43,748 bases of DNA from an uncultured Alistipes sp. (GTDB lineage: Bacteria; Bacteroidota; Bacteroidia; Bacteroidales; Rikenellaceae), in the NCBI GenBank assembly GCA_900550925.1, contig URTU01000008.1:1-43748 (forward strand), written 5' to 3'. A program made the position numbers and the translations under genes. The notes under the pieces are model-generated. The model was not told the origin of the DNA, searched no databases, and was given only the letters and a program-made list of their open reading frames with translations. This document shows, piece after piece, positions 23,522 to 32,130 of the stretch; the stretch's first letter is position 1, and every line of letters begins with the position of its first letter.

Positions 23522-25002
23522 AAAAGATTCACAAGTTCATCCTAAAATCATACTTCGGCCCGATGATCCTAACGTTTCTGATCGTGATGTTCGTGCTGAT
23601 GATGAACTTCGTATGGCGATATATCGACGACCTGGTCGGCAAGGGCCTCGACACAAGCGTCATCATCGAACTGATGATGTACGCCATGGCCAACATGATC
23701 CCGATGGGACTGCCGCTCTCAACGCTCTTCGCCGCAATCATGACAATGGGGAACCTCGGCGAAAACTACGAACTGCTGGCAATGAAATCGGCAGGAATGT
23801 CGCTCACACGAATTCTTAAACCGCTTTTCATCGTCATCTTCTTCGTGGCGATCGGGGGATTCTTCGTGGCCAACAACCTGGTGCCGTACTCCAACAAGAA
23901 GATGTTCAGCATACTCTACGACATCAGCCAGCAGAAACAGGCTCTCGAATTCCAGGACGGCATGTTCTTCAACGGCGTCGAAAACATGAGCATCCGTGTC
24001 GGCAAACAGGAACCCGACACCAAACTTCTGCGCGACATCCTCATATACGACAACCGCGACGCCACCGGAAACATGACCACGACGGTAGCCGATTCGGGAT
24101 ACATCCGGCTCTCGGACGACAAGAAGTTCCTGCTCGTGACGCTATATCACGGCGAATCGTACGAACAGACCCGCAGCGGAAACTGGTATGACCGGAGTTC
24201 GCTCAGACGCTCATACTTCGACGAGCAGAACGGCGCCATCCCAACCTCGGGATTCAATTTCGAACGTTCCAGCGCCGACATGTTCTCGTCGAGCCAGACC
24301 AAGAACATCAAGGAACTCGACCAGTCGATCGATTCGCTCGAAAATGTCGTCACGGCCGTCACCACATCATCATACGAGCCGCTGCTCAAGGACCAGCTTT
24401 TCAGCCGCGACGCATCGGTATTGCCGAAGATCGACTCAATGGAGTCGGCATACCTCGACAAGACCGGGTTCGAAGGCCGTCTCTTCGACGATTCGATCGC
24501 AAATCTTGACATATACCAGCGAAAGGCACTCTGGGCCCAGGCACGCAGTTCGGCTGCCGCATCGCGTGCTTCCTTTTCGTGGGACGAGTCTTCGAGCAAG
24601 GAGGCCATCAACCAACTATACAGAAGCCAGGTCGAGTGGCATCGCAAAATCTCGCTGCCCGTTTCGATCATGATCTTCTTCATGATCGGGGCGGCCCTGG
24701 GCGCAATCATCCGGAAGGGTGGCCTCGGCATGCCAATCGTGGTTTCGGTACTATTCTTTGTCATATACTACATCATCAGCATTACAGGCGAAAAGATGGC
24801 CAAGGAGGGAACCTGGAGTGCCGTTGCCGGAATGTGGCTGTCGACATACATCCTGTTGCCGATAGGTATATTCCTTATGTACAAGGCCAACAACGACTCG
24901 AACCTGTTCAATGTCGAGTGGTATTACATACAGGTGAAGAAGTGGCATGCGTTCTTCACCGACAAACTCGAGCCAATACTAAAAAAGTTCAGAAAGAAAT
25001 GA
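23518..25002 (+). CDS. LptF/LptG-family (YjgP/YjgQ) permease
   Basis: A 494-residue inner-membrane permease of the LPS transport family, expected to work with LptB (2545-3282) in LPS extraction. The N-terminal membrane helices (FGPMILTFLIVMFVLMMNFV and ANMIPMGLPLSTLFAAIMTM) are followed by a long periplasmic beta-jellyroll region at about 120-330, then C-terminal helices (IMIFFMIGAALGAIIRKGG). It is longer than E. coli LptF or LptG because of the periplasmic insertion, as is common in Bacteroidota. Sequence alone does not say whether it is the F or G partner. The start ATGA overlaps the upstream permease stop, and its stop overlaps the ribBA start. Confidence 0.88.
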   Translation: MKKIHKFILKSYFGPMILTFLIVMFVLMMNFVWRYIDDLVGKGLDTSVIIELMMYAMANMIPMGLPLSTLFAAIMTMGNLGENYELLAMKSAGMSLTRILKPLFIVIFFVAIGGFFVANNLVPYSNKKMFSILYDISQQKQALEFQDGMFFNGVENMSIRVGKQEPDTKLLRDILIYDNRDATGNMTTTVADSGYIRLSDDKKFLLVTLYHGESYEQTRSGNWYDRSSLRRSYFDEQNGAIPTSGFNFERSSADMFSSSQTKNIKELDQSIDSLENVVTAVTTSSYEPLLKDQLFSRDASVLPKIDSMESAYLDKTGFEGRLFDDSIANLDIYQRKALWAQARSSAAASRASFSWDESSSKEAINQLYRSQVEWHRKISLPVSIMIFFMIGAALGAIIRKGGLGMPIVVSVLFFVIYYIISITGEKMAKEGTWSAVAGMWLSTYILLPIGIFLMYKANNDSNLFNVEWYYIQVKKWHAFFTDKLEPILKKFRKK

Positions 25003-26222
25003 ACGAATCGAAAATAACAAATACGATCGACGAAGCGATCGAGGATATCCGAAACGGAAAGATCATAATCGTGGTCGATGACGAGGATCGCGAAAATGAG
25101 GGCGATTTCATCATGGCGGCCGAGAAAATCACTCCCGAAAAGGTCAATTTCATGCTGCACAACGGGCGCGGCATTCTGTGTGCCCCGCTGACCGAGGACC
25201 GCTGCCATGAACTTGAACTCAACATGATGGAGGAGAACAACACTTCGCTGTTGGGAACTCCATTCACCGTAGCCGTGGACCTGCTGGGCAACGGCTGCAC
25301 GACGGGCGTATCGGCAAGCGACCGTGCAAAGACAATCCGTGCACTGGTCGATCCCGAAACAAAACCATCCGATCTGGGCCGTCCGGGACATATCTTCCCG
25401 CTGCGTGCCCGCAACAAGGGTGTTCTGCGCCGTCCGGGCCACACCGAGGCGGCGATTGACCTTACACGTATGGCCGGTCTGAAGCCGGGCGGCGTACTGA
25501 TCGAGATCATGAACGAGGACGGTACGATGGCCCGCATGCCGCAGCTGATAGAGATTTCCAAAAAGTACGACATGAAGATCATAACCATCGCCGATCTGAT
25601 CGCCTACCGCCTGCGCGACGAGAGCCTTATCGAAAAGGGTGAGACGGTCGACATGCCGACCGAGTGGGGAACGTTCCGGCTGACGGCCTTCCGCCAGAAG
25701 AGCAACGGCCTCGAACACGTTGCACTCACCAAGGGCGAATGGAAGGATGACGAACCCGTACTGGTTCGTGTCCACTCATCCTGCGCCACGGGGGACATTT
25801 TCGGGTCGTGCCGGTGCGACTGCGGCGAACAGCTGCATGAAGCGATGCGGATGATCGAGCAGGAGGGCAAGGGTGCCATCGTCTACCTCAGCCAGGAGGG
25901 GCGCGGCATCGGCCTGTTCAACAAAATATCAGCCTACAAATTGCAGGAGGAGGGTCTCGATACGGCCGACGCCAATCTCAAGCTCGGTTTCAATGTCGAC
26001 GAGCGCGACTACGGCGTCGGGGCGAGCATCATCCGCGAACTCGGAATCAAGAAGATGCGCTTGATGACCAACAACCCGTTGAAACGGGCCGGCCTCGAAG
26101 GTTACGGACTTTCGATCGAGGAGGTGGTGCCGATCGTGATCCGTCCGAACAAATACAACCAGAAGTACCTCGCCACAAAAGAGATGAGGATGGGACACAA
26201 ACTGGGACTGTTCAAACATTGA
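24999..26222 (+). CDS. ribBA: Bifunctional DHBP synthase / GTP cyclohydrolase II RibBA
   Basis: Carries out both entry reactions of riboflavin synthesis. It has 407 residues. The N-terminal half makes 3,4-dihydroxy-2-butanone 4-phosphate from ribulose 5-phosphate, with the acidic loop DDEDRENEGDF near 28-38. The C-terminal half opens the GTP ring, with the zinc ligands in CATGDIFGSCRCDCGEQLHE and the motif SQEGRGIGL. Both halves look intact. The start at 24999 overlaps the preceding permease by four bases (ATGA). No FMN riboswitch is seen, and there is no space for one inside this operon. Confidence 0.96.
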   Translation: MNESKITNTIDEAIEDIRNGKIIIVVDDEDRENEGDFIMAAEKITPEKVNFMLHNGRGILCAPLTEDRCHELELNMMEENNTSLLGTPFTVAVDLLGNGCTTGVSASDRAKTIRALVDPETKPSDLGRPGHIFPLRARNKGVLRRPGHTEAAIDLTRMAGLKPGGVLIEIMNEDGTMARMPQLIEISKKYDMKIITIADLIAYRLRDESLIEKGETVDMPTEWGTFRLTAFRQKSNGLEHVALTKGEWKDDEPVLVRVHSSCATGDIFGSCRCDCGEQLHEAMRMIEQEGKGAIVYLSQEGRGIGLFNKISAYKLQEEGLDTADANLKLGFNVDERDYGVGASIIRELGIKKMRLMTNNPLKRAGLEGYGLSIEEVVPIVIRPNKYNQKYLATKEMRMGHKLGLFKH

Positions 26223-26255
26223 TACAAAGCATCCGATAAACATATACGCAAGAAG

Positions 26256-27227
26256 ATGAACGCCAAGGATCTGCGCATACTTTTCATGGGAACGCCCGAA
26301 TTCGCCGTAGCGTCGCTGCGGGCGCTTGTCGAGGGCGGATACAATGTCGTGGCGGTGGTCACGGCACCCGACAAACCGGCCGGCCGCGGTCAGAAACTGC
26401 ACCAAAGCGATGTCAAACGTTACGCTTCGGAGCTGGGACTTAAGGTGTTGCAGCCGGTCAAGTTGCGCGATCCGGAGTTCGCCGCCCAGCTCGAAGCGCT
26501 GAAACCAGACCTTGGTGTGGTAATAGCATTCCGCATGCTGCCCGAATCGGTCTGGAACCTGCCGCGGCTGGGGACCTTCAACCTGCATGCGTCGCTGCTG
26601 CCGCAATACCGCGGGGCTGCACCTATAAACTGGGCAATAATAAACGGCGAAACCGAAACCGGCATAACCACCTTCATGCTCAACCACCAGATCGACACGG
26701 GCGACATCCTGGGACAGCAGCGCACGCCGATCACCCCGGACGACAATGTCGGAACGCTGTATGACCGGTTGATGGAGATGGGCAAGGGGCTTGTTATAGA
26801 GACCGTTGAACGCATTGCGGCTGGGACGGCAGCCCGCACCGTGCAGAACAATATCCCCGAATCGGAGATCAAACCTGCGCCGAAGATCTTCAAGGAGGAC
26901 TGCCGGATCGACTGGAACATGGACGGACAACGGATCATCAATCTCATCCGCGGACTTTCGCCATACCCGACGGCATGGACTCCGATGTACAAGGGGGGCG
27001 AAGAGGCAACGACCATAAAGGTTTTCGCAGCGCATTTCGAGGCTGCACGGCACGGACAACCTGCAGGCGAACTCTCGACCGACGGCCGGAAACGGCTGGC
27101 TGCGGCTTGTGCCGACGGCTGGATCGTGCTTGACGACGTCCAGATTGCCGGCAAACGCCGAATGTCAACCCGCGACCTGCTGCTCGGATTCCGCGATGCC
27201 GCGGATTATACCTTCGCCAAACTGTAG
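26256..27227 (+). CDS. fmt: Methionyl-tRNA formyltransferase
   Basis: Formylates initiator Met-tRNA using 10-formyl-tetrahydrofolate. It has 323 residues. FMGTPEFAVASL opens the protein, APDKPAGRGQKL is the tRNA loop, and the catalytic region is NLHASLLPQYRGAAPINW followed by HQIDTGDIL, with the Asn, His and Asp triad. A C-terminal OB-like domain follows (about 215-323). It starts 33 nt after ribBA and is followed 15 nt later by nhaC, inside the same transcription run. Confidence 0.96.
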   Translation: MNAKDLRILFMGTPEFAVASLRALVEGGYNVVAVVTAPDKPAGRGQKLHQSDVKRYASELGLKVLQPVKLRDPEFAAQLEALKPDLGVVIAFRMLPESVWNLPRLGTFNLHASLLPQYRGAAPINWAIINGETETGITTFMLNHQIDTGDILGQQRTPITPDDNVGTLYDRLMEMGKGLVIETVERIAAGTAARTVQNNIPESEIKPAPKIFKEDCRIDWNMDGQRIINLIRGLSPYPTAWTPMYKGGEEATTIKVFAAHFEAARHGQPAGELSTDGRKRLAAACADGWIVLDDVQIAGKRRMSTRDLLLGFRDAADYTFAKL

Positions 27228-27242
27228 CCCTCCCGATAAACA

Positions 27243-28760
27243 ATGGAAAACTCCCAACGCAGGCATTCGGTACTCATCTCATTCATCCCGATCCTCGTTC
27301 TGGTAGCGCTGCTCTTCGCCGTCATCAAGGCTTTCGGCAGCGATTCGCTCGTCGGCGGCAGCCAGGTAGCCCTGCTGGCCGCCAGCGCCGTGTGCGTCGC
27401 TATCGCAATGCTCTATTACGGTGTCAGCTGGCAGCAACTCGAAAAATCAATCTCGCAGAACATCTACAGCGTCGGGCCAGCAATCATAATGCTGCTGCTA
27501 ATCGGTGCCATCGCCGGATCGTGGATGGTCAGCGGGGTAGTGCCAGCACTGATCTGCTACGGCCTCGATGTGATGCATCCCAAGCTGTTTCTGGTTTCGT
27601 GCTGCGCCATATCGGCCGTCGTCTCGGTCATGACAGGCAGCTCCTGGACAACGATCGCAACCATCGGCGTTGCCCTAATCGGTATCGGGCAGGCACAGGG
27701 ATTCCACGAGGGCTGGATCGCCGGCGCAATCATTTCGGGTGCTTACTTCGGCGACAAGATATCGCCACTCTCCGACACTACCGTCCTTGCATCTTCGTCG
27801 ACCGACACACCGCTCTTTGTCCATATAAAGTACATGATGATCACCACCGTGCCTTCGTTCACAATCGCACTGATCGTGTTCGGGGCGGTCGGGTTCACCC
27901 ATACCATAGACGACCCGTCGCAGATCGCCGAATTCTCGTCGGCCCTGCGTTCGACTTTCAACATAACCCCGTGGCTGCTGGTCGTGCCGCTCGTAACGCT
28001 GCTGCTCATAATCCGCAAACTGCCGGCTCTCATTACACTCTTTTCATCGTGCCTGCTGGCCGGCATTGCACTCTGTATCTTCCAGCCCGACATTCTCTCC
28101 GGCATCTCGGGCGGCGAAGGATTCCTGGCCGGATTCAAGGGCGTAATGCAGACATTCTACGACTCTACGGCAATAGATACCGGCAACGCCACTCTGAACG
28201 ATCTGGTAGCAACGGACGGCATGAGCGGAATGCTCAATACCGTATGGCTGATCGTCTGCGCAATGTGCTTCGGCGGCGTCATGGCAGGCAGCGGAATGCT
28301 GAACGATATTACGGCCTTCTTCCTAAAGTTCGTGCGGCGGACGGTGAGTGTTGTCGCATCGACCGTCTGCTCCGGAATCTTCTGCAACATGTGTACGGGT
28401 GACCAGTACCTCTCGATCATCCTCTCGTCCAACCTTTTCAAGGAACTATACCGCAAACACCACCTCGAAAGCCGTCTGCTGAGCCGCTCGGTCGAGGATT
28501 CGGCGACGGTATGTTCGGTGCTGATTCCGTGGAACTCCTGCGGCATGACCCAGTCGACCGTACTCGGGGTATCGACATTCGTCTACTTCCCGTACTGCAT
28601 TTTCAACCTGATAAGCCCGCTGATGTCGATTGCCGTGGCAGCCGTCGGATACAAGATCTTCCGCGGCGGCGATGACAAGACCGGTCACAAGGCCGGAGAT
28701 ACCGAAACCGACACTTCATCCGGCCGTCTCGACAATCCCGAAACAAAACAGGCCGTCTGA
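27243..28760 (+). CDS. nhaC: NhaC-family Na+/H+ antiporter
   Basis: A 505-residue inner-membrane antiporter exporting Na+ in exchange for H+. It has about twelve hydrophobic helices. Family blocks include the region MTGSSWTTIATIGVALIGIG, the discontinuous helix FGDKISPLSDTTVLAS with conserved Asp and Ser, and SVLIPWNSCGMTQ near the end. The C-terminal tail is hydrophilic and acidic. It is the last gene of the run from 22685. The stop codon lies inside the stem of the terminator at 28751-28772. Confidence 0.93.
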   Translation: MENSQRRHSVLISFIPILVLVALLFAVIKAFGSDSLVGGSQVALLAASAVCVAIAMLYYGVSWQQLEKSISQNIYSVGPAIIMLLLIGAIAGSWMVSGVVPALICYGLDVMHPKLFLVSCCAISAVVSVMTGSSWTTIATIGVALIGIGQAQGFHEGWIAGAIISGAYFGDKISPLSDTTVLASSSTDTPLFVHIKYMMITTVPSFTIALIVFGAVGFTHTIDDPSQIAEFSSALRSTFNITPWLLVVPLVTLLLIIRKLPALITLFSSCLLAGIALCIFQPDILSGISGGEGFLAGFKGVMQTFYDSTAIDTGNATLNDLVATDGMSGMLNTVWLIVCAMCFGGVMAGSGMLNDITAFFLKFVRRTVSVVASTVCSGIFCNMCTGDQYLSIILSSNLFKELYRKHHLESRLLSRSVEDSATVCSVLIPWNSCGMTQSTVLGVSTFVYFPYCIFNLISPLMSIAVAAVGYKIFRGGDDKTGHKAGDTETDTSSGRLDNPETKQAV

Positions 28761-28772
28761 AGTCAGACGGCC
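28751..28772 (+). terminator. Terminator hairpin overlapping the nhaC stop
   Basis: GGCCGTCTG (28751-28759) pairs with CAGACGGCC (28764-28772), leaving a 4-nt loop. A perfect 14-bp palindrome CCGTTTGCAAACGG (28772-28785) follows directly. The T-tract is poor, so termination could depend on the double structure. Confidence 0.6.
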
Positions 28773-28817
28773 CGTTTGCAAACGGTTGCGCAGCACATGT
28801 ACGCCGTGCAACGCCTA

Positions 28818-29486
28818 TTACTCTTCGAAATCTACGAAACGTACCTTCGAGGCATCACGCGGTTTGGCTTCGGGAGCCTCGTCGGGATATCCGAAACCGA
28901 TGGCATAGAGCAGGGTATAGCCCTCCGAAAATCCGAGTGCCGAGAGATATTCAGCCGCTGCGGGACTCTTTACGAATGCTACCGGACCTCCCAGGCAGCA
29001 CGATCCGATTCCCAGCGACTGGGCTGCCAGAATCATGTTCTCACCCATCAATCCACAATCTATCTGTCCCGAACCATCGCTGCGGTTTGCGATGAATACC
29101 ACGGTCGGGGCGTTGCGGAACATGTTGCGCATCTCGCCGTCACCCTTCATGCGGCTCTGCTGTTCGGGCGTTGCCTGCTCCATCTGAAGAGCCGTGATCC
29201 CCTCCAGAAAATCCTGGTTGTCGACCACACGCACCTCCCACGGCTGTGCATTCATGCCGTTCGGAGCATTGATCCCGCAATCGAGAATCAACTGCATCGT
29301 GTCGCGTCCGATGGGCTGCGGCTTGTAGGCCCGCACGCTGCGACGTGCCATAATTGTTTCGATGACGGGATTCTGTTCGGGCGAAGCCGGTTCGGCGGTT
29401 TCGGCAGTCTGCTGACTGCAGCACCCTGACAAGAGTATGGCCGAAGTCGCCACACACAGGGTCAATAATGTTGTTCTCTTCTTCAT
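28818..29486 (-). CDS. Nitroreductase-family lipoprotein
   Basis: A flavin-dependent oxidoreductase of the nitroreductase fold, 222 residues, carrying an unusual export signal. The signal peptide MKKRTTLLTLCVATSAILL ends in a lipobox LSGC (C22). The enzyme part starts at about 43 with IMARRSVRAYKPQPI (FMN phosphate site), NAPNGMNAQPWEVRVV, and the late GLMGENMILAAQSLGIGS plus the glycine turn. Nitroreductases usually lie in the cytoplasm, so this one would act on the outer or periplasmic face. The substrate is unknown. Residues before 29486 in the longer open frame are not translated in homologues, I infer. The promoter is at 29513-29545. Confidence 0.85.
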   Translation of the reverse strand: MKKRTTLLTLCVATSAILLSGCCSQQTAETAEPASPEQNPVIETIMARRSVRAYKPQPIGRDTMQLILDCGINAPNGMNAQPWEVRVVDNQDFLEGITALQMEQATPEQQSRMKGDGEMRNMFRNAPTVVFIANRSDGSGQIDCGLMGENMILAAQSLGIGSCCLGGPVAFVKSPAAAEYLSALGFSEGYTLLYAIGFGYPDEAPEAKPRDASKVRFVDFEE

Positions 29487-29512
29487 AATTGTAAAATTCA
29501 GGCTGTTCGCAA

Positions 29513-29545
29513 CAAATATAACAAAATAAAACGAGATCCATGCAA
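29513..29545 (-). promoter_or_regulatory. Bacteroidota promoter for the nitroreductase lipoprotein
   Basis: A perfect TATATTTG (29520-29513, minus strand) lies 26 bases before the ATG. A TTGC (29545-29542) stands 21 nt upstream of it as a possible -33 element. Confidence 0.6.
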
Positions 29546-29613
29546 CATCCACCACATTCACGCAGTGAAAATCACATGGATCCCGATTTGTCATACCCGG
29601 CTGGAGAAAGAGT

Positions 29614-29642
29614 GCCGGAGCGAAAACGCCGGCCTGTTTTTT
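29614..29642. terminator. Hairpin with T-tract between the oxidoreductase operon and nitroreductase
   Basis: GCCGG (29614-29618) pairs with CCGGC (29629-29633) around a CG-AAAA-CG inner turn. A run of six T (29637-29642) follows on the plus strand. Since both flanking genes are on the minus strand, the T-tract points the unexpected way. The hairpin may serve both strands or stop antisense transcription. Confidence 0.5.
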
Positions 29643-29651
29643 ATTTTCTCT

Positions 29652-29660
29652 CCCCCCCCC
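29652..29660. repeat. C9 homopolymer tract
   Basis: Nine consecutive C residues lie between the hairpin at 29614-29642 and the 20-bp tandem repeat. The tract is intergenic, so slippage would not shift a reading frame. Confidence 0.8.
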
Positions 29661-29673
29661 TCAGCTACTCTTG

Positions 29674-29713
29674 TTACGGTGTGAATGCGCCTCTTACGGT
29701 GTGAATGCGCCTC
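29674..29713. repeat. Perfect 20-bp tandem duplication
   Basis: Two identical 20-bp copies lie at 29674-29693 and 29694-29713, each beginning TTACGGTG and ending GCGCCTC. The repeat ends six bases from the stop codon of the gamma-subunit gene. Confidence 0.85.
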
Positions 29714-29719
29714 GCCCGA

Positions 29720-30265
29720 TTACCGCACCTGACGGATGATCTCGGCACCGTGACGGATTGCCTCCTCGTTGGCCGGCAGCATTTTCCAGGCCCGTTCGGG
29801 CAGCGAGTGCTTCAGCCCTTCGAAGACGTTTTCCAGCTTCACGATGGGGCAGACCTTGAGGTAGCCGCCCAAAACAAGCGTATTGAAGAGTTTCGGATTG
29901 CCCATCTTGACACATTCGGCCGTCGCGTCGATCGTATATACCGAAATATCGGTCCGGACCGGATGGCGCGTAATACCGTTGGTGTCGTAGATCAGCGTTC
30001 CGCCCGGACGCACCTGATCCTCGAACTTGTCCATCGACTGCTGATTGAGGATGATTGCCGTATCGAACTGGTGCGCTATGGGCGACGATATGCGGCGATC
30101 GGACAGTATCACCGTAACATTTGCCGTACCGCCCCGCATCTCGGGACCGTAGGAAGGCATCCACGTCACCTCGTAATCCTGCATCACGCCCGAATAGGCC
30201 AGGATCTTGCCCATCGAAAGGACGCCCTGTCCGCCAAAACCTGCTATTATAAGTGTCTCTTTCAT
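29720..30265 (-). CDS. 2-oxoacid:ferredoxin oxidoreductase, gamma subunit
   Basis: The 181-residue gamma subunit of the CoA-dependent 2-oxoacid oxidoreductase complex. The opening IIAGFGGQGVLSMGKILAYS is the family signature, and YGPEMRGGTANV follows at about 39. It lies 6 bases after the beta gene and is last in the delta-alpha-beta-gamma operon. The complex oxidatively decarboxylates a 2-oxoacid to the acyl-CoA and reduces ferredoxin. Substrate choice (2-oxoglutarate or branched-chain) cannot be settled from sequence by eye. Confidence 0.9.
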   Translation of the reverse strand: MKETLIIAGFGGQGVLSMGKILAYSGVMQDYEVTWMPSYGPEMRGGTANVTVILSDRRISSPIAHQFDTAIILNQQSMDKFEDQVRPGGTLIYDTNGITRHPVRTDISVYTIDATAECVKMGNPKLFNTLVLGGYLKVCPIVKLENVFEGLKHSLPERAWKMLPANEEAIRHGAEIIRQVR

Positions 30266-30271
30266 AATCGT

Positions 30272-31030
30272 CTAAATATCCTTCAGGTCGCCGAGCGGGT
30301 AGAACGGCAACATATTTTCTTCCAACCATTGATTGGCCGCCACGGGCGACATCTTCCAACCGCTGTTGCAGGTCGAAACGACCTCCACCAGCGAGAAGCC
30401 CTTGCCCTGCATGGCCTTTTCGAAAGCCTTGCGGATCGCAGCCTTGCACTTGCGGACATTGGCCGGCTTGTGGACACTCTGGCGGGTCACGTAGCATACG
30501 CCGTCCAGATGGCACAGCATGTCGGCAATCTTGTAGGGATAGCCGTTCAGGCGATGGTCACGGCCGTAAGGGGTCGTGGCGGTCTTCATGCCCAGAAGGG
30601 TAGTCGGGGCCATCTGTCCGCCCGTCATGCCGTAAATGGCGTTGTTGATATAGATTGCGACGATGCTCTCACCGCGAGCGGCCGCATGGATCGTCTCGCC
30701 GGTACCGATGGCCGACAGGTCGCCGTCACCCTGGTAGGTGAAGACCATCTTTTCGGGATGTACGCGCTTGATGCCCGTAGCAACGGCGCAGGCACGTCCG
30801 TGCGCCGATTCGAACCAGTCTATATCGATGTAGTTGTATGCGAATACTCCGCAACCGACCGGCGACACCCCGATGCATTCGGAGGCAATCCCCATCTCGT
30901 CGATCACTTCGGCTATCAGATTGTGTATGGTGCCGTGGCTGCAACCCGGGCAATAGTGCATGATATTGTCCCGCAACAGCTTCGGACGGCCGTGCACAAG
31001 ATTCTCCTGTTTGATTTCAACCTCTGCCAT
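30272..31030 (-). CDS. 2-oxoacid:ferredoxin oxidoreductase, beta (TPP-binding) subunit
   Basis: A 252-residue TPP-dependent subunit. HYCPGCSHGTIHNL near 27 has the conserved cysteines. GVSPVGCGVF and the TPP/Mg2+-binding motif GDGDLSAIG, followed by INNAIYGMTGGQMAPTT, lie in the middle. It probably pairs with the alpha subunit in the catalytic core. Gaps to its neighbours are 6 bases on each side, so the subunits are produced together. Confidence 0.93.
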   Translation of the reverse strand: MAEVEIKQENLVHGRPKLLRDNIMHYCPGCSHGTIHNLIAEVIDEMGIASECIGVSPVGCGVFAYNYIDIDWFESAHGRACAVATGIKRVHPEKMVFTYQGDGDLSAIGTGETIHAAARGESIVAIYINNAIYGMTGGQMAPTTLLGMKTATTPYGRDHRLNGYPYKIADMLCHLDGVCYVTRQSVHKPANVRKCKAAIRKAFEKAMQGKGFSLVEVVSTCNSGWKMSPVAANQWLEENMLPFYPLGDLKDI

Positions 31031-31036
31031 AGCCCT

Positions 31037-32128
31037 CTATTTATTTATAAATTTCTGCTTCAAAACTTCATATACTTCGCCCGGCGAGTACATCATGCCA
31101 CCTTGACGGCCGTAGTGCTCAACCGGTGTCAGGCCGTTGACCGCCAACCGTACATCCTCGACCATCTGGCCGGCATTCAACTCGACGCTCATGAATCCCT
31201 TCACGCCGCGGGCCGCCAGTTCGGCGATCGGCTTGGTCGGGAAGGGGTAGAGTGTGATGGGCCGCAGCAGGCCGACCTTGTATCCGTCGGCGCGGGCCAT
31301 CTCGACCGTCGCCGAACAGATTCGCGCCGACGATCCGAAGGCGACGATCACATAATCGGCATCGTCGCACGAAATGGCTTCGTAACGCACTTCATTCTCC
31401 TGAAGCCGGCGGTATTTCTCCTGCAGGCGCAGGTTGATTGTCTCCATGATTTCGGGTTTCAACTCCAGCGAGGTGACCACGTTGCGTTCGCGGTCGGGCT
31501 GTTTGCCGAACGAGGCCCACGAACGGCACTCTTCGGCAATCTCCTCGTTCGTGCGGCGCGGGCGCTGCGGGGCCAGGACCACCTTCTCCATCATCTGACC
31601 GATGGCACCGTCGGCAAGGATCATTGCCGGATTTCGGTACTTGAAGGCCAATTCGAAAGCGTCGGCAACGAAATCGTGCATCTCCTGCACCGAACTCGGG
31701 GCCAGCACGATCAGGTGGAAGTCACCGTGACCGGCACTCTTGCAGGCCTGGAAATAGTCGCCCTGCGAAGGCTGGATCGTACCCAGGCCCGGGCCGCCGC
31801 GCTGGCAGTTGACAATAAGGCACGGCACCTCGGCGCCGGCCAGATAACTCATGCCCTCGCTCATGAGGCTTATGCCGGGGCTCGACGACGAGGTCATGAC
31901 ACGTTTTCCGGTTCCGGCCGCGCCGTAGACCATGTTGATCGAAGCAATCTCCGATTCGGCCTGAAGCACCACCATACCGGTTGTTTCCCACGGTTTGAGT
32001 TCCATGAGGGTCTCCATCACCTCCGACTGCGGGGTGATAGGGTAGCCGAAGTAGGCATCGCAACCGTAGCGAATCGCCGCATGGGCTATCACTTCGTTGC
32101 CTTTCATTAATTTTATCTCTTTCTGCAT
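31037..32128 (-). CDS. vorB: 2-oxoacid:ferredoxin oxidoreductase, alpha subunit (VorB type)
   Basis: A 363-residue alpha subunit. KGNEVIAHAAIRYGCDAYFG and YPITPQSEVMETL start the pyrimidine-binding domain. SSSPGISLMSEGMSYLAGAE and GGPGLGTIQPSQGDYF follow, and the domain II end carries SVELNAGQMVEDVRLAV. Sequence style is that of the proteins annotated VorB in gut Bacteroidales, so 3-methyl-2-oxobutanoate (branched-chain) oxidoreductase is the usual name; 2-oxoglutarate is an alternative. The start at 32128 leaves two bases to the delta gene. A longer frame to 32317 reads through the delta gene in another frame and is not real. Confidence 0.92.
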   Translation of the reverse strand: MQKEIKLMKGNEVIAHAAIRYGCDAYFGYPITPQSEVMETLMELKPWETTGMVVLQAESEIASINMVYGAAGTGKRVMTSSSSPGISLMSEGMSYLAGAEVPCLIVNCQRGGPGLGTIQPSQGDYFQACKSAGHGDFHLIVLAPSSVQEMHDFVADAFELAFKYRNPAMILADGAIGQMMEKVVLAPQRPRRTNEEIAEECRSWASFGKQPDRERNVVTSLELKPEIMETINLRLQEKYRRLQENEVRYEAISCDDADYVIVAFGSSARICSATVEMARADGYKVGLLRPITLYPFPTKPIAELAARGVKGFMSVELNAGQMVEDVRLAVNGLTPVEHYGRQGGMMYSPGEVYEVLKQKFINK

Positions 32129-32130
32129 AC

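Noticed and set aside
24900..24999. An FMN riboswitch ahead of ribBA.
   Set aside because: The gene start overlaps the upstream permease stop, leaving no leader, and no conserved FMN-element blocks are seen.
29705..32110. An 801-codon open frame on the plus strand opposite the oxidoreductase genes.
   Set aside because: It lies antisense to three clear subunit genes, has no recognisable domain, and follows from the GC-rich codon use of those genes.
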